Source of the DNA: Blattamonas nauphoetae
Taxonomy: Eukaryota; Preaxostyla; Oxymonadida
Direction: 5' to 3'
DNA: 64,000 nt
Assembly (NCBI GenBank): GCA_033064195.1
Contig: JARBJD010000351.1
Coordinates: forward strand, 1-64,000
Position 1 is the stretch's first letter. Each line of letters begins with the position of its first letter. Under the pieces are notes generated by a model. That model saw nothing but the letters and a program-made list of their open reading frames with translations. It was not told where the DNA came from and made no database searches. This document shows positions 28,521 to 37,600 of the stretch, piece by piece. The position numbers and the translations under genes were made by a program.

Positions 28521-29076
28521 AGTGCGTTTCAACCGTCCAACCAATCTGGAGATGGCAGTAGAGAATGACGAGAATTGGATGGCTTCAGTATTCTTGATCT
28601 CCGCTTCAAACTTCAGCGCTTCGCATCCAGGTGTTGATTGCTGTTGTATGGTGCATCCTGAACTATCGAAGAGTCTCAATAAGTTGATTGGAGAGAAGAG
28701 GTGAGTTTAAGAGAGAGTGGGATGATCCGATTCAAAAAAAGGCAAATTCAATCCAATTGTCGAACATTACTCATCCGATCATGAATACTGCAATAATTTC
28801 ACAAAAATGTGTATGATCATGTCAGAAAAATCCATTTAAGAAAAAAGTTGACGATCCCGGGATTCGAACCTGGGTCCCAACAGCGGAAGTCTCTGAATCT
28901 ACCAACTCGTCCATTTGTACATTTTTTTTTGATCAAACATCCACACTGATATGGTTTAAAAAAACCAACTTTTTTTGCAGATTTCCAACGGTCATTCAGA
29001 AAACCAACGGTCGTTCAGAAAACCAACTGCAGCTTAGAATACCAACTGCACTCGAGAAAACCAACTTCAAATTGAG
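28521..29076. repeat. Right arm of the ~557-bp inverted duplication
   Basis: Mirror image of 22950-23506. It carries the same exon-like piece (plus strand 28521-28701, ending at GTGAGT), the same tRNA-like sequence (minus strand 28847-28913) and the same GTTGG minisatellite (minus strand 28965-29070). Sequence outside the arm (upstream of 28521 and downstream of 29076) shares nothing with the left flanks. The near-identity of the arms points to a recent event or ongoing gene conversion. Confidence 0.9.
28847..28913 (-). other. tRNA-like sequence, right-arm copy
   Basis: Same sequence as 23113-23179, on the opposite strand: B-box GGTTCGAATCC and A-box-like TGGACGAGTTGG. See the left-arm copy for the folding limits. 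Confidence 0.4.
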
Positions 29077-29079
29077 GCA

Positions 29080-29505
29080 GCCGCGAGAAACACCATCAAA
29101 GAGAGAGTCTTCGAGAGAGAATGAGGGAAAAATGGTGAAGGGGACTTGAAGACAAACAATACAGACTATGAAATGGCAACAAGCGCTCCCAGATTGGAAA
29201 ATGGAAATGTTAGAGGAGATCACTGAAGGGCCATTCTATTCTTCTGATCTTTCGTTCAATTCACAATTTGGCACAATGGAGGTTCTGAAAAGGAAAGAGT
29301 GAAGTGTGATTGGTGAAAGGAGATGAAAATGTCGGATGGATGGGATTGATCGAAACGGATTGATTATAGATACTTTGGCGGATTGATTATAGTCAACCCC
29401 GTGAAACATGGGACATGGAGCGTTCATTCCCCAATGATTCATTATTTCCAATGAGCAGTACGCCGGAAACCTTGGATCGGTCACTCTCGAAAAGTGAAGG
29501 AGCGT
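29080..29505. other. Intergenic, nothing recognised
   Basis: About 430 bp between the right arm of the inverted duplication and the 3' end of the minus-strand gene at 29506. It contains a short direct repeat of GGATTGATTATAG around 29357-29390 (two copies about 25 bp apart) and no convincing coding frame. Confidence 0.4.
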
Positions 29506-31101
29506 TCAGTCGAGTCCATCAACAAACCCTTCCCGTTCCAGTGTCTGCAACAATATTCTCCCCTTGCGCCTAAATTCAGCTCCACGCTTCTTCCATCTGC
29601 CGATGTTGCTGAACACTTCCCCGAGCATGGTTTGGTGGGTGTCTTCGGTATCAACCACCGAGAGAAGTGATTGGTAGGCCATTGGGAGGTGAGAGGAGCA
29701 AACAAAATTCAGTGTTGGTTGGTGGAATGCACTCACTTCAAAGATTCTGGCCAGTAATTCCGATGTGGCTTCGGATTCTTTGATCCACGCCAAGAGACGA
29801 GAATTGCGACTGATCTGAACGAGAGATGGTTCGATTGGGATCAAGACGTCATGCAGAACCACATCTCGGACTGATTCAGAGTTAGTGATGGAGAGTTTGC
29901 CGCTGTGTCGAAGAATCAGAACAAGTCTATTCAGGATGCCTTTGTCCGCAACGAATGAAAGATCTATCAGGCAAGGTGCTGAGAGGATTCTGGGAATGAG
30001 TTTTGCGGAGATAAGGGCCAGGCAGGTTGACAATGAACAGTATTCGAGGCATTTGCAAATGAGGAACAGAGTTTCCCTGAAGATCGGCGGATGGGGTGAA
30101 GTCAAGAGAATAGTCACTGAATCCACAAACACTGCAGCGGGGTCCGGGTAGCCTTGCCCGATGGTTCTCAAGAAAACATCGATGTTGATGAAGGTTTTGA
30201 GTTTCAGGTTGAGAGATTCCAAAAAGAATGATGCGCGGAGAGGAAGCCTTCCCTCAAACTTGTATCCGTTTTTGACCATCGAAACAAGAGACAAGAACGT
30301 CCGTGAATAAGAATCGACTGTGATAGGATCATTTGGATACCAGTTCAAGAACAGGGGGGATTCTGGATCATCGACAAGGTTTGGCAGTATGCTTGCCAGC
30401 TTATCTCGCAGTCGCTCATTCTCTCGCTGGAGTGAAAGGAGGTCGAAGAGGAACTTGATCCTCTCTTTCCGGAGATCATTGTTGGCAGTCGCATGGGATT
30501 GCTGTTTGGCGAGCAACATTTCCATATCTAGTTCCATCTGAGTCTGATGAGCAATCTGCTCTTTCAATTCAGCGATTGTTCGATCATTCGATTTCATCAC
30601 ATCGAGCTGTGATGTCTCAACAATCGCAAATGGGCCTTCGTCCACACTGTCCAGTAGGACGAAACAAATTCCAATGTACTTCTCGATTTTGGGGTCGAAG
30701 GAGGGAGATTGGGAGAGTTGGGAGAGAGAAGAGCGGAGGAGTCGCTTGTTCGGGATTTGAGTGTGGGAATCGAAACACCCGTCCAGGATCGTCATCATTC
30801 GTTGAAGCAGCTGCGATAGCAATTCAGTGTTTTGTTGATTCTGTTGATCTTGTTGTGGTTGGATGTGGGTTGTGAGGAGGGTGGGAATGTGGAACCATAG
30901 GTAAGAGTTCACTTTGTTTCTTGGATGGACAGACGAATCGCTCAACCATTCCAACACCAATTCGATTGTTAGTTGGTTCTGAGAGAGAATATGATGGTGG
31001 AGAAAAGAGTGACAGCGATGACAATGAGGAGAAAAACACGATTCAAACCAGTTCTTCTTTGTAGGAGATTTTTGGGAAATACTGAGGACAGCCGGTGACA
31101 A
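29506..31101 (-). CDS. ARM/HEAT-like hypothetical host protein, ~531 aa
   Basis: Long open frame of 531 residues, predominantly helical. A coiled-coil region lies at about residues 165-240 (DRTIAELKEQIAHQTQMELD, RERIKFLFDLLSLQRENERL-type sequence). It is followed by amphipathic helices in ARM/HEAT style (AAVFVDSVTILLTSPHPPIF, ETLFLICKCLEYCSLSTCLA). No signal peptide or catalytic motif. The style matches the gene at 40.5-42.7 kb, and I associate it with a large oxymonad family of unknown role. The first ~40 residues may include an intron: they hold a Ser/His-rich stretch ending in a pyrimidine-rich run and CAG at about 30975, so the true start is uncertain. Confidence 0.7.
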   Translation of the reverse strand: MSPAVLSISQKSPTKKNWFESCFSPHCHRCHSFLHHHILSQNQLTIELVLEWLSDSSVHPRNKVNSYLWFHIPTLLTTHIQPQQDQQNQQNTELLSQLLQRMMTILDGCFDSHTQIPNKRLLRSSLSQLSQSPSFDPKIEKYIGICFVLLDSVDEGPFAIVETSQLDVMKSNDRTIAELKEQIAHQTQMELDMEMLLAKQQSHATANNDLRKERIKFLFDLLSLQRENERLRDKLASILPNLVDDPESPLFLNWYPNDPITVDSYSRTFLSLVSMVKNGYKFEGRLPLRASFFLESLNLKLKTFINIDVFLRTIGQGYPDPAAVFVDSVTILLTSPHPPIFRETLFLICKCLEYCSLSTCLALISAKLIPRILSAPCLIDLSFVADKGILNRLVLILRHSGKLSITNSESVRDVVLHDVLIPIEPSLVQISRNSRLLAWIKESEATSELLARIFEVSAFHQPTLNFVCSSHLPMAYQSLLSVVDTEDTHQTMLGEVFSNIGRWKKRGAEFRRKGRILLQTLEREGFVDGLD

Positions 31102-31109
31102 AAAAGAGA

Positions 31110-31560
31110 GAAACGGAAATTAAGAAAGAGTCTAGAGGATAAAAAATGATCACACTTGCTGAGGTTCTGCGAACATGTCAATTGGAGTCGATCCGATCAT
31201 AGCAACTTTCTCTCACCCAAATCAGCGATCAGATCATTTAACGTGTTGAGTTTCGAAACGATTGACACCTTTTGCGACAGGTTCACTCTCTCCAGTTCAG
31301 CTAATTGTAGACCCAATGCCCCTGAAGACAGTGTTGTCGGAATGACTTAGTAGTAAGGAATTTGACTTACTTTTCGCTTTTTTCTCGTGACTTAAGACTA
31401 AGTCGTTTTTCTTCGAAAGTAAGTAATTTCACTTTTTTTCCACTTTTTGTGGCCTTGATCAAAGTGTCAACAATAACCGTTCGTCGAAAGATTCTCAAAT
31501 CGTGTACCAAAGTATTGCTCTCCGATAAGAATCCAATGTCTTATGAGTAAACATCTTTAA
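31110..31560. other. Intergenic with TAGTAAG-type motifs
   Basis: No clear gene. CTTAGTAGTAAGGAATTTGACTT at about 31347-31369 resembles CTTAGTAGTAAGTCG and its inverted form CTTACTACTAAGTCA at 32815-32862. The two sites lie on either side of the MITE-like element and could be parts of an older repeat. A plus-strand frame at 31156-31350 has no features. Confidence 0.35.
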
Positions 31561-32158
31561 TAGTGGTGTCACCAAACCGTCCGGCGTCACCAATCCGGCC
31601 TTTTTTCTGTGAGGGACTATTTTGGTCAAACTAAGAACAAAATAAAATTTTAGCATTATACTCCCACCCGATCCCGAGAAAACCTCAAAATACGTTTTAC
31701 GTTACGAATGCACACATTTTTTTCAACTTTTTGCGGTCATTTCTCCACAACCAGCCATCCGTTTTAAATCAAATAAAAGGCATAATAGTCGGATAGATCT
31801 CGACAAAAGATGAACAAAAAATAAAAGGATTTTTTTCCTAAGAATATTTTGTCGAGAAAAATATGGGTTTTTTCCGATCTTCCCAAATACGCAGAATTTT
31901 TTCTCCAAATTTTTGCAAAAATGTTCGTTTCACCAAAAAAACGTTTGTGTGAAAAATTTCATCGAAATCGATTCACTGGTTGTTGAGATATTGTCAAAAC
32001 GATGTTTTTCATCGGGCAAAAGGGGGTATTTTGAGGATTTCTCGGGATCGCGTGGGAGTATAATTCTTAAATTTCAGATTTTTCTTAGTTTGACCGATAT
32101 TGATTTTTCCAGAAAAAAGGCCGGATTGGTGACATGGGACATATTGGTGACACAACTA
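31561..32158. mobile_element. MITE-like element with ~130-bp terminal inverted repeats and TAA target duplication
   Basis: The left end (31561 to ~31696, starting TAGTGGTGTCACC) and the complement of the right end (32158 to ~32024, starting TAGTTGTGTCACC) match over about 130 bp. Shared blocks are GTCACCAATCCGGCCTTTTTTC, split here as GTCACCAATCCG plus GCCTTTTTTC, then GGTCAAACTAAGAA, TATACTCCCAC and GATCCCGAGAAA. Both ends are flanked by TAA (31558-31560 and 32159-32161). The 598-bp length, no coding capacity, long inverted repeats and a 3-bp TWA-type duplication fit a non-autonomous PIF/Harbinger-like transposon; family assignment is from the duplication only. The repeats differ by perhaps a fifth of their bases, so it is not new. 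Confidence 0.82.
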
Positions 32159-32161
32159 TAA

Positions 32162-33400
32162 GGTCCAAGAGAGGATATTTGTGCCAATGAGAAAAAGTAT
32201 GTGTGGGTCAGATCTTGATTGAATGAAAAGAATCTTTCATTTGAAGTTCAATCACAGAATCCTCTACATTCAATTTGCTGTTTCTGACAGAGTGGGAGGA
32301 CAGACTTAACAAACATGCAATCTCTAGACGCAAACATGAAACTCTCCCATTATTCCTGGTTAGACTCGAAGACTGTTCCACCGACTTGCTTTTTATACAG
32401 TAGTGAGTTCAGCAACTATTATTCCAAGATTTAGATCGATGATCACCTTGTACGACATCACTTCCAGAATCACTTCGAAACAGACCAGACCACGACTGAC
32501 AAGTGCTTTTTCTTCGAGTATCGTCATTCTGGTCGGGGGATGCGGAGTTTTCATCGACAGAGATTGCATAATTTCGTTTCTTCTCGCCCGTTATTTCCTG
32601 TTTTGTGTATGTTTTATGTTCGACAGGTTATTTCTTTCCCTTCTTCCCTTTCTACAGTTTCACTTCAACCCTGGTCTTTGCTTTGTTTGCTTCCTCTTCC
32701 CCATCGCCCAGGAGCACAATCCAACGTGAGAAGTGTCGGTTTTCTTCACGATCGTCTCATTTCATCGAAAAAACACAATATTTTGCTCAAAAATGATCTT
32801 ACAAATGTAATTACTTAGTAGTAAGTCGTTTTTCCCTACTTCTTACTACTAAGTCATTTTTCCACGACTTAAGTCAACTCAGAGGGTCCGACAACACTGC
32901 CTGAAGACTCAACAAGAAGTTCATCACCGAATGACTCTTCCACACCATCAACCAAATGAGCACAGTGTGTGGAAGGGGTGAGTTTATTTACTTCCCACCT
33001 GCTGCACAAATGATGAGAATCAAGAATTGAGTGATCAGCACGCCTTGACTCAGATTTTTGTGAAATGGATGAACAGGAAGCTGGAGAACAAGGCAAACAG
33101 TACTTCAACTCTCAAGACACTTCTCTTCATTTGTCACATTATTATATTTCCGATTATTTCAGCCAAGACAGAAAAAACAGGGTTCTGATGACTCTCTTCC
33201 AGTCACTCTTTGAGGATTGCAATGGACCCAACTGGCTTCTTGAAAAGAACAAGGATCTTCGCCTAAATGGATTGAATATGAGAAAAGAGTAAAGAAGGAG
33301 ATCATTCTCCGTTTGGCTGTCTTCGAGATTATGAATGAAGAGTACAATGCGAATAAGAGTGTTCAATACAATACCGAGATCAAGAAAGGCAAAAAATGTG
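32162..33400. other. Intergenic with a palindrome and an LRR-N-terminus-like fragment
   Basis: An inverted repeat CTTAGTAGTAAG / CTTACTACTAAG lies at about 32815-32860. Plus strand 33165-33290 reads RVLMTLFQSLFEDCNGPNWL and onward, which resembles the N-terminal cap of leucine-rich-repeat proteins (xLYNATNGPNW). It is preceded by TTTCAG at 33157-33162, a good 3' splice site, but no LRRs follow before a stop. It may be an exon relic. Frames at 32403-32820 are overlapping and Phe-rich and are not supported as genes. Confidence 0.35.
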
Positions 33401-34576
33401 TCAGTTGGACTTTCCGAGGATGTTGTGCTCGAGATATTGGACGAGAATCTCCTCATCGAATGTTTTTCTGGTGTCTGCAAAACTGAACATTCCCACATGG
33501 CCTCCGCCTTTGACCAACAACGTTCCCACGTTGTCGGGTGCTGCTGTAAGTTCTTTTTTCGGAAATGCTTTGAAGAGTGACATTGGATCATTCTCGCAAG
33601 AGATGAACAAGAAAGGATGCTGTATTCCGTCAAGATAGTATCGGCATGATGAATCACGGTAGAATGTTTCAACATCGGGATACTGGAAGAAGCTAATGGT
33701 GAGCATGGCATCGATTTCACGGAATTCTTGCTTTCCCAGATTCTGTTCGAAAGTCGACCAATTTGGATGTTTTGAAAAGATATCCTTATTTCGAAGAAGA
33801 AACTTTTCATAGCCTTTGGCAACCAACAGTTGGTCTTTGTGGCTGAGGAGTTTGTCGACAAGCTCGAAATCGTAGGGACAACAGATCGATGCACCGCATT
33901 TCACGTTCGATGGAATTGGCTTGGCATCTTTTAGATGAGCATATTCAATATATGGACGAATTTTGCTATTTCTTTCTCCAAAATACTTCGCTACAAGATT
34001 CCCTCCGAGAGAATAACCAATGACTGCGATTGAACTTTGGGGATAGCGTGAAACAAGTGTGTCGAGAAGGATGTGGAGATCTTCAGTATATCCACCATGG
34101 TATGAGCGCATAGTGGTAGCACGGCTTCCACAGCAGCCGCGGAGGATGATACAGCAAACTCGGTAGCCTTCTTTGTTGGCAAGTCTGAGAGCCATCTTCT
34201 GGAGCCATGTTTCACTGCTTCCTCCATTGACCCCATGAACGAGAACAACTATGGGGGCATTTTGTTGAAGTGAGGATGTTTCTGGTGTATCAAACCAATC
34301 GACAGAAAATTCACCTCCATCTGCTCCAATAAAGCTTTCTCGACGAGGACGATATGGATTTTTGTTACATTTGTGTGATCCATACGAGTTAAGTTGTCCA
34401 GACAAACCATATTTCCAGTGTGCCCAGTAGTACAAGCTGTTTTCTTTCCCGCGAAGGAAATTGAAAACTTTGCGCCCTGGAGTGATAATCTGTACTCTTC
34501 CTGAGTTCCGAATCCAAAAAAAGAACCAGATGAGAACGATGAGAACAATAAATGAGAAGAAGGGAGACAGTGGCAT
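33401..34576 (-). CDS. Alpha/beta hydrolase of the ABHD1/ABHD3 (YheT-like) family
   Basis: 391-residue membrane-anchored lipid hydrolase or acyltransferase-type enzyme. An N-terminal transmembrane helix spans residues ~6-22 (FFSFIVLIVLIWFFFW). The core has the oxyanion strand VVLVHGVNGGS (110-120), the family-specific RGCCGS (146-151), the nucleophile elbow GYSLGG (Ser189), the acid in SCENDPMS (Asp330) and the base in GGGHVG (His360), giving a complete Ser-Asp-His triad. Length fits the family (about 400 residues). Members act on phospholipids or acyl esters at the ER; the exact substrate here is unknown. It ends in TGA and starts 99 nt downstream of the neighbouring large gene, same strand. 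Confidence 0.92.
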   Translation of the reverse strand: MPLSPFFSFIVLIVLIWFFFWIRNSGRVQIITPGRKVFNFLRGKENSLYYWAHWKYGLSGQLNSYGSHKCNKNPYRPRRESFIGADGGEFSVDWFDTPETSSLQQNAPIVVLVHGVNGGSSETWLQKMALRLANKEGYRVCCIILRGCCGSRATTMRSYHGGYTEDLHILLDTLVSRYPQSSIAVIGYSLGGNLVAKYFGERNSKIRPYIEYAHLKDAKPIPSNVKCGASICCPYDFELVDKLLSHKDQLLVAKGYEKFLLRNKDIFSKHPNWSTFEQNLGKQEFREIDAMLTISFFQYPDVETFYRDSSCRYYLDGIQHPFLFISCENDPMSLFKAFPKKELTAAPDNVGTLLVKGGGHVGMFSFADTRKTFDEEILVQYLEHNILGKSN

Positions 34577-34675
34577 TTCCTATAGTGGGTCCGAGATTCG
34601 TCTTCGACTCACTCCTTTTGTATTCACTCGTTCCGGAGTAACTATTTCTTTGTGAAATGTCCAAAAAAAGATAAT

Positions 34676-37600
34676 CTACTCCATTTCTTCCTTTGCATCG
34701 GATCTTCTCGGTGAATAGAAGTCTGCATCTCCTTCTAGATTGTGAATAGAGTCAAAATTCTGTTTAAATTCTATGTCACTAAAATTAGACATCCGGAGTG
34801 GATTTGGAGTTTTAAAGTCTGTAAATGATATTCGATGTTTTGGTTCTTCGTCATCTTCACTATTCGGCTCAGTGGACTCGGCAAGTGAACTTTGCGGATC
34901 TTGGAACAGTAAATCCAAACCTGGAAGATAAAAGGATCGTCCCCCGTTTGGGCAACAAAGAAGAACTGCATAGTCTTTCCGAGAGAATCGCTTCGCTTTC
35001 AGACGTTCAAAGAGCAGACGGTGTGTTTCAGCAATGCTGCTCCTGCTTTCGTTCAGTGCGGCTTTGAGGGTATCCTTTCTTTTTTCGTCCAACGGTGTTG
35101 TGGTGGTTCCTCGAAATATCTCAAAGAGTTCCTTGATGGTTTTCTGAGTTGAAGTTAATTGATGGAGGATAGACCGATGCACCAAGGTAGTATCAGAGCA
35201 TAATAGGTACGTGTAATAGAATTGGATTTTCAATGCATCTTTTTCTGTTTTAGAAAAAGGAATCTTTTCCATGAGTTTATCCATATTTTCTCTTTGTTGG
35301 AAGGTCAGTGATTCTACATGATTCAGAGTATTCACAAGGATATTTCGTTCTGCTTCTGAAAGGGTTGATTGTTCAATTTTTGAGACGAGTCCACTTCGCT
35401 CCTCTTCGGTGAGAGAAGGAGGATTTGGCATCATATCTTTTCTGAGTTGAAACGTCAGTCTTGGCAAGCCATTCACCAGAGCAATCAGCGTTTCCTGATC
35501 CTTCCAAGAGATGGGACAATTTGTGATTTTGTTGATTAGACCGTCGAGGTCTTTAGGTTTCTGAGCTTGTCTCAAGAATAAGCCACACAAAAATCCTGCT
35601 TCATCGGGGATGAGTGCTTCGTTCATTCTGAGATGAAACAGTGTTTGATTCCAGAGCTTTGTCCTTGTCTGATTGCTTTGACAAACAACCTCTTCCAGTG
35701 ATTGCTCTGAATAGTGATTCACAAGAGATAAGAGATCCTCCTGAAATTGATCAGAGAAGGATTCCTTGATAACACCATTGAGATAGGTTTGTTCCGACTG
35801 GCTTATGGGTGCATGAACCATCATAGCAGCTATCAAAACCCACTTGTCGTCTGGTTGCAAAGCATCAGAGGAGAGAAGCTTCTTGGAATACTTTTTTGCT
35901 CTAGTCACTGTGCCTTTCATGATCCAAGGTATCAGTAGACCCTGGTGCCAGCGAGGCAGAAGGGCGTCATCTTCCAAACATTTGAATTCAAAGGAGTTTT
36001 CTCCAAAATCTTCGAAGTTTCTGTTTCCTCTCTTGAGGCGGTCCAAGAATGGTTTCAGTCGTTGGCGTGCGGCCGAATAGCCGTTGTCGAGACTCTGTTT
36101 CATGGTGTCAAGAACAGATGAGTCAGGTATTTTTAATGGAAAGTCGAGATATTCACAACAACTCCCCATAATCTCCGAAATGTGGTTTCGTGTCCCATTC
36201 ACAACAGAGAGCAACAACTGAAGATCATAATCGTTGCGCTCTGGCTCTTTCAAGTGTGGGATTCGCTCATAGAGTAGAGCAAGATCATCTGGGACGAGAG
36301 GAGTCTTTGCCGCTTTGGCCCTGAGGAGACGAGGAACTGTGTCAGGTGGTAGGTCTTCTCCTTGGACAATGAAGTCGATGAACATATCTTCGGCGGAGAT
36401 GGATGAATCAGACTGATCCGGTGACAATATCAGAGTTCGGAGATCGGACAGCGTGTATCGGCTGGTCTGATTGATGATAACAGGGAGTTTGCCATAGCAG
36501 CTTACAGGAACATGCATTGGACAGATTGGAATGCGAAGGTCATTCCAACGAGCAAGCTCGACGAAATCATTACGGGGAGTAATCTTCTTTTCGTGAATTG
36601 TCAGTGATTTTGTCTTAGAGAATGTGATTTGATATCCATTGATCCACAGGTGGACCATCTGCAATGTGGCATGCAGATGACTCTTTGGATTTGAAACATC
36701 CAGGCCAAGTGTTTCGGGTTTAGCACCCAGATTATCACTGATTGCGAGAACAAGTTCAAATGGTGGAGGCTCGTCATTCGGTCGGTTGGAGATAGAGTCT
36801 TTTGAAATCGGTGGCACAAGCGAAAAAAAGTTCGGCAGAGGCTGCGTTGGACGGATTGTAAATTCGCAGTTCCTTGGCGTTTTGGGTTGGTCCAATACAG
36901 CGGGATCATGGTACGGTGTCACTGCCTGATCGAAAGGGACCATCACCACGTTCATTATATCAAAAGTTCGAGGGCTTTTGTGGATGTTTGGAAAGATTCC
37001 TATTTCCTGATACGTCAGTTCAATTTCGAAAACCCGCTTTCGAGCATCAGAACGATCGTCGACTCCGCCTGAAGTGTTGCTCCACAAATTGAAAACAAAC
37101 GTGGTCGTGTACGATGGTATCGGTACTCCCTTCTTGGGCTTGGGGTGATCAAACATTCCAATCCCAATGTTTGAAGAAGCGACGGTCCACGCAGTGCCTG
37201 GACCTGATGGGCCTTCGGATTTTTTTGGTCTCACATGATTGCAGATATGGTCGACAAACAACTCCTCCAAGATGAGTCCACAGTAATAGCATCGAAAATG
37301 ATTCGGATTGTCATTTGCAGGGAGAGGGTTAACGTTGTTTACCATCAAGTGCCTTTTGGGCTCGACAAGCTCGACATTCTCTTCGGATTTTGGGTCTTCA
37401 GGATAATAACACATTTCCCAAATATTGTGTGCTTTCATGAAAAATTCAGTGGAAGCTCCCTTTCCGTAGTTGGTCTTGATTTCACCCATCGGCGGCGTCA
37501 CATAGAAGAGATGAGGATAGATCTGGTCTGGATTGAGACCGTAGACTGTGCAGAAGAGACAAACCCAAAGATACATCAGATTGGGGCCAGAATCACTCAG

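Noticed and set aside
22950-29076. A 6-kb DNA transposon with 557-bp terminal inverted repeats
   Set aside because: No target-site duplication outside the arms and no transposase in the middle; an inverted duplication fits better.
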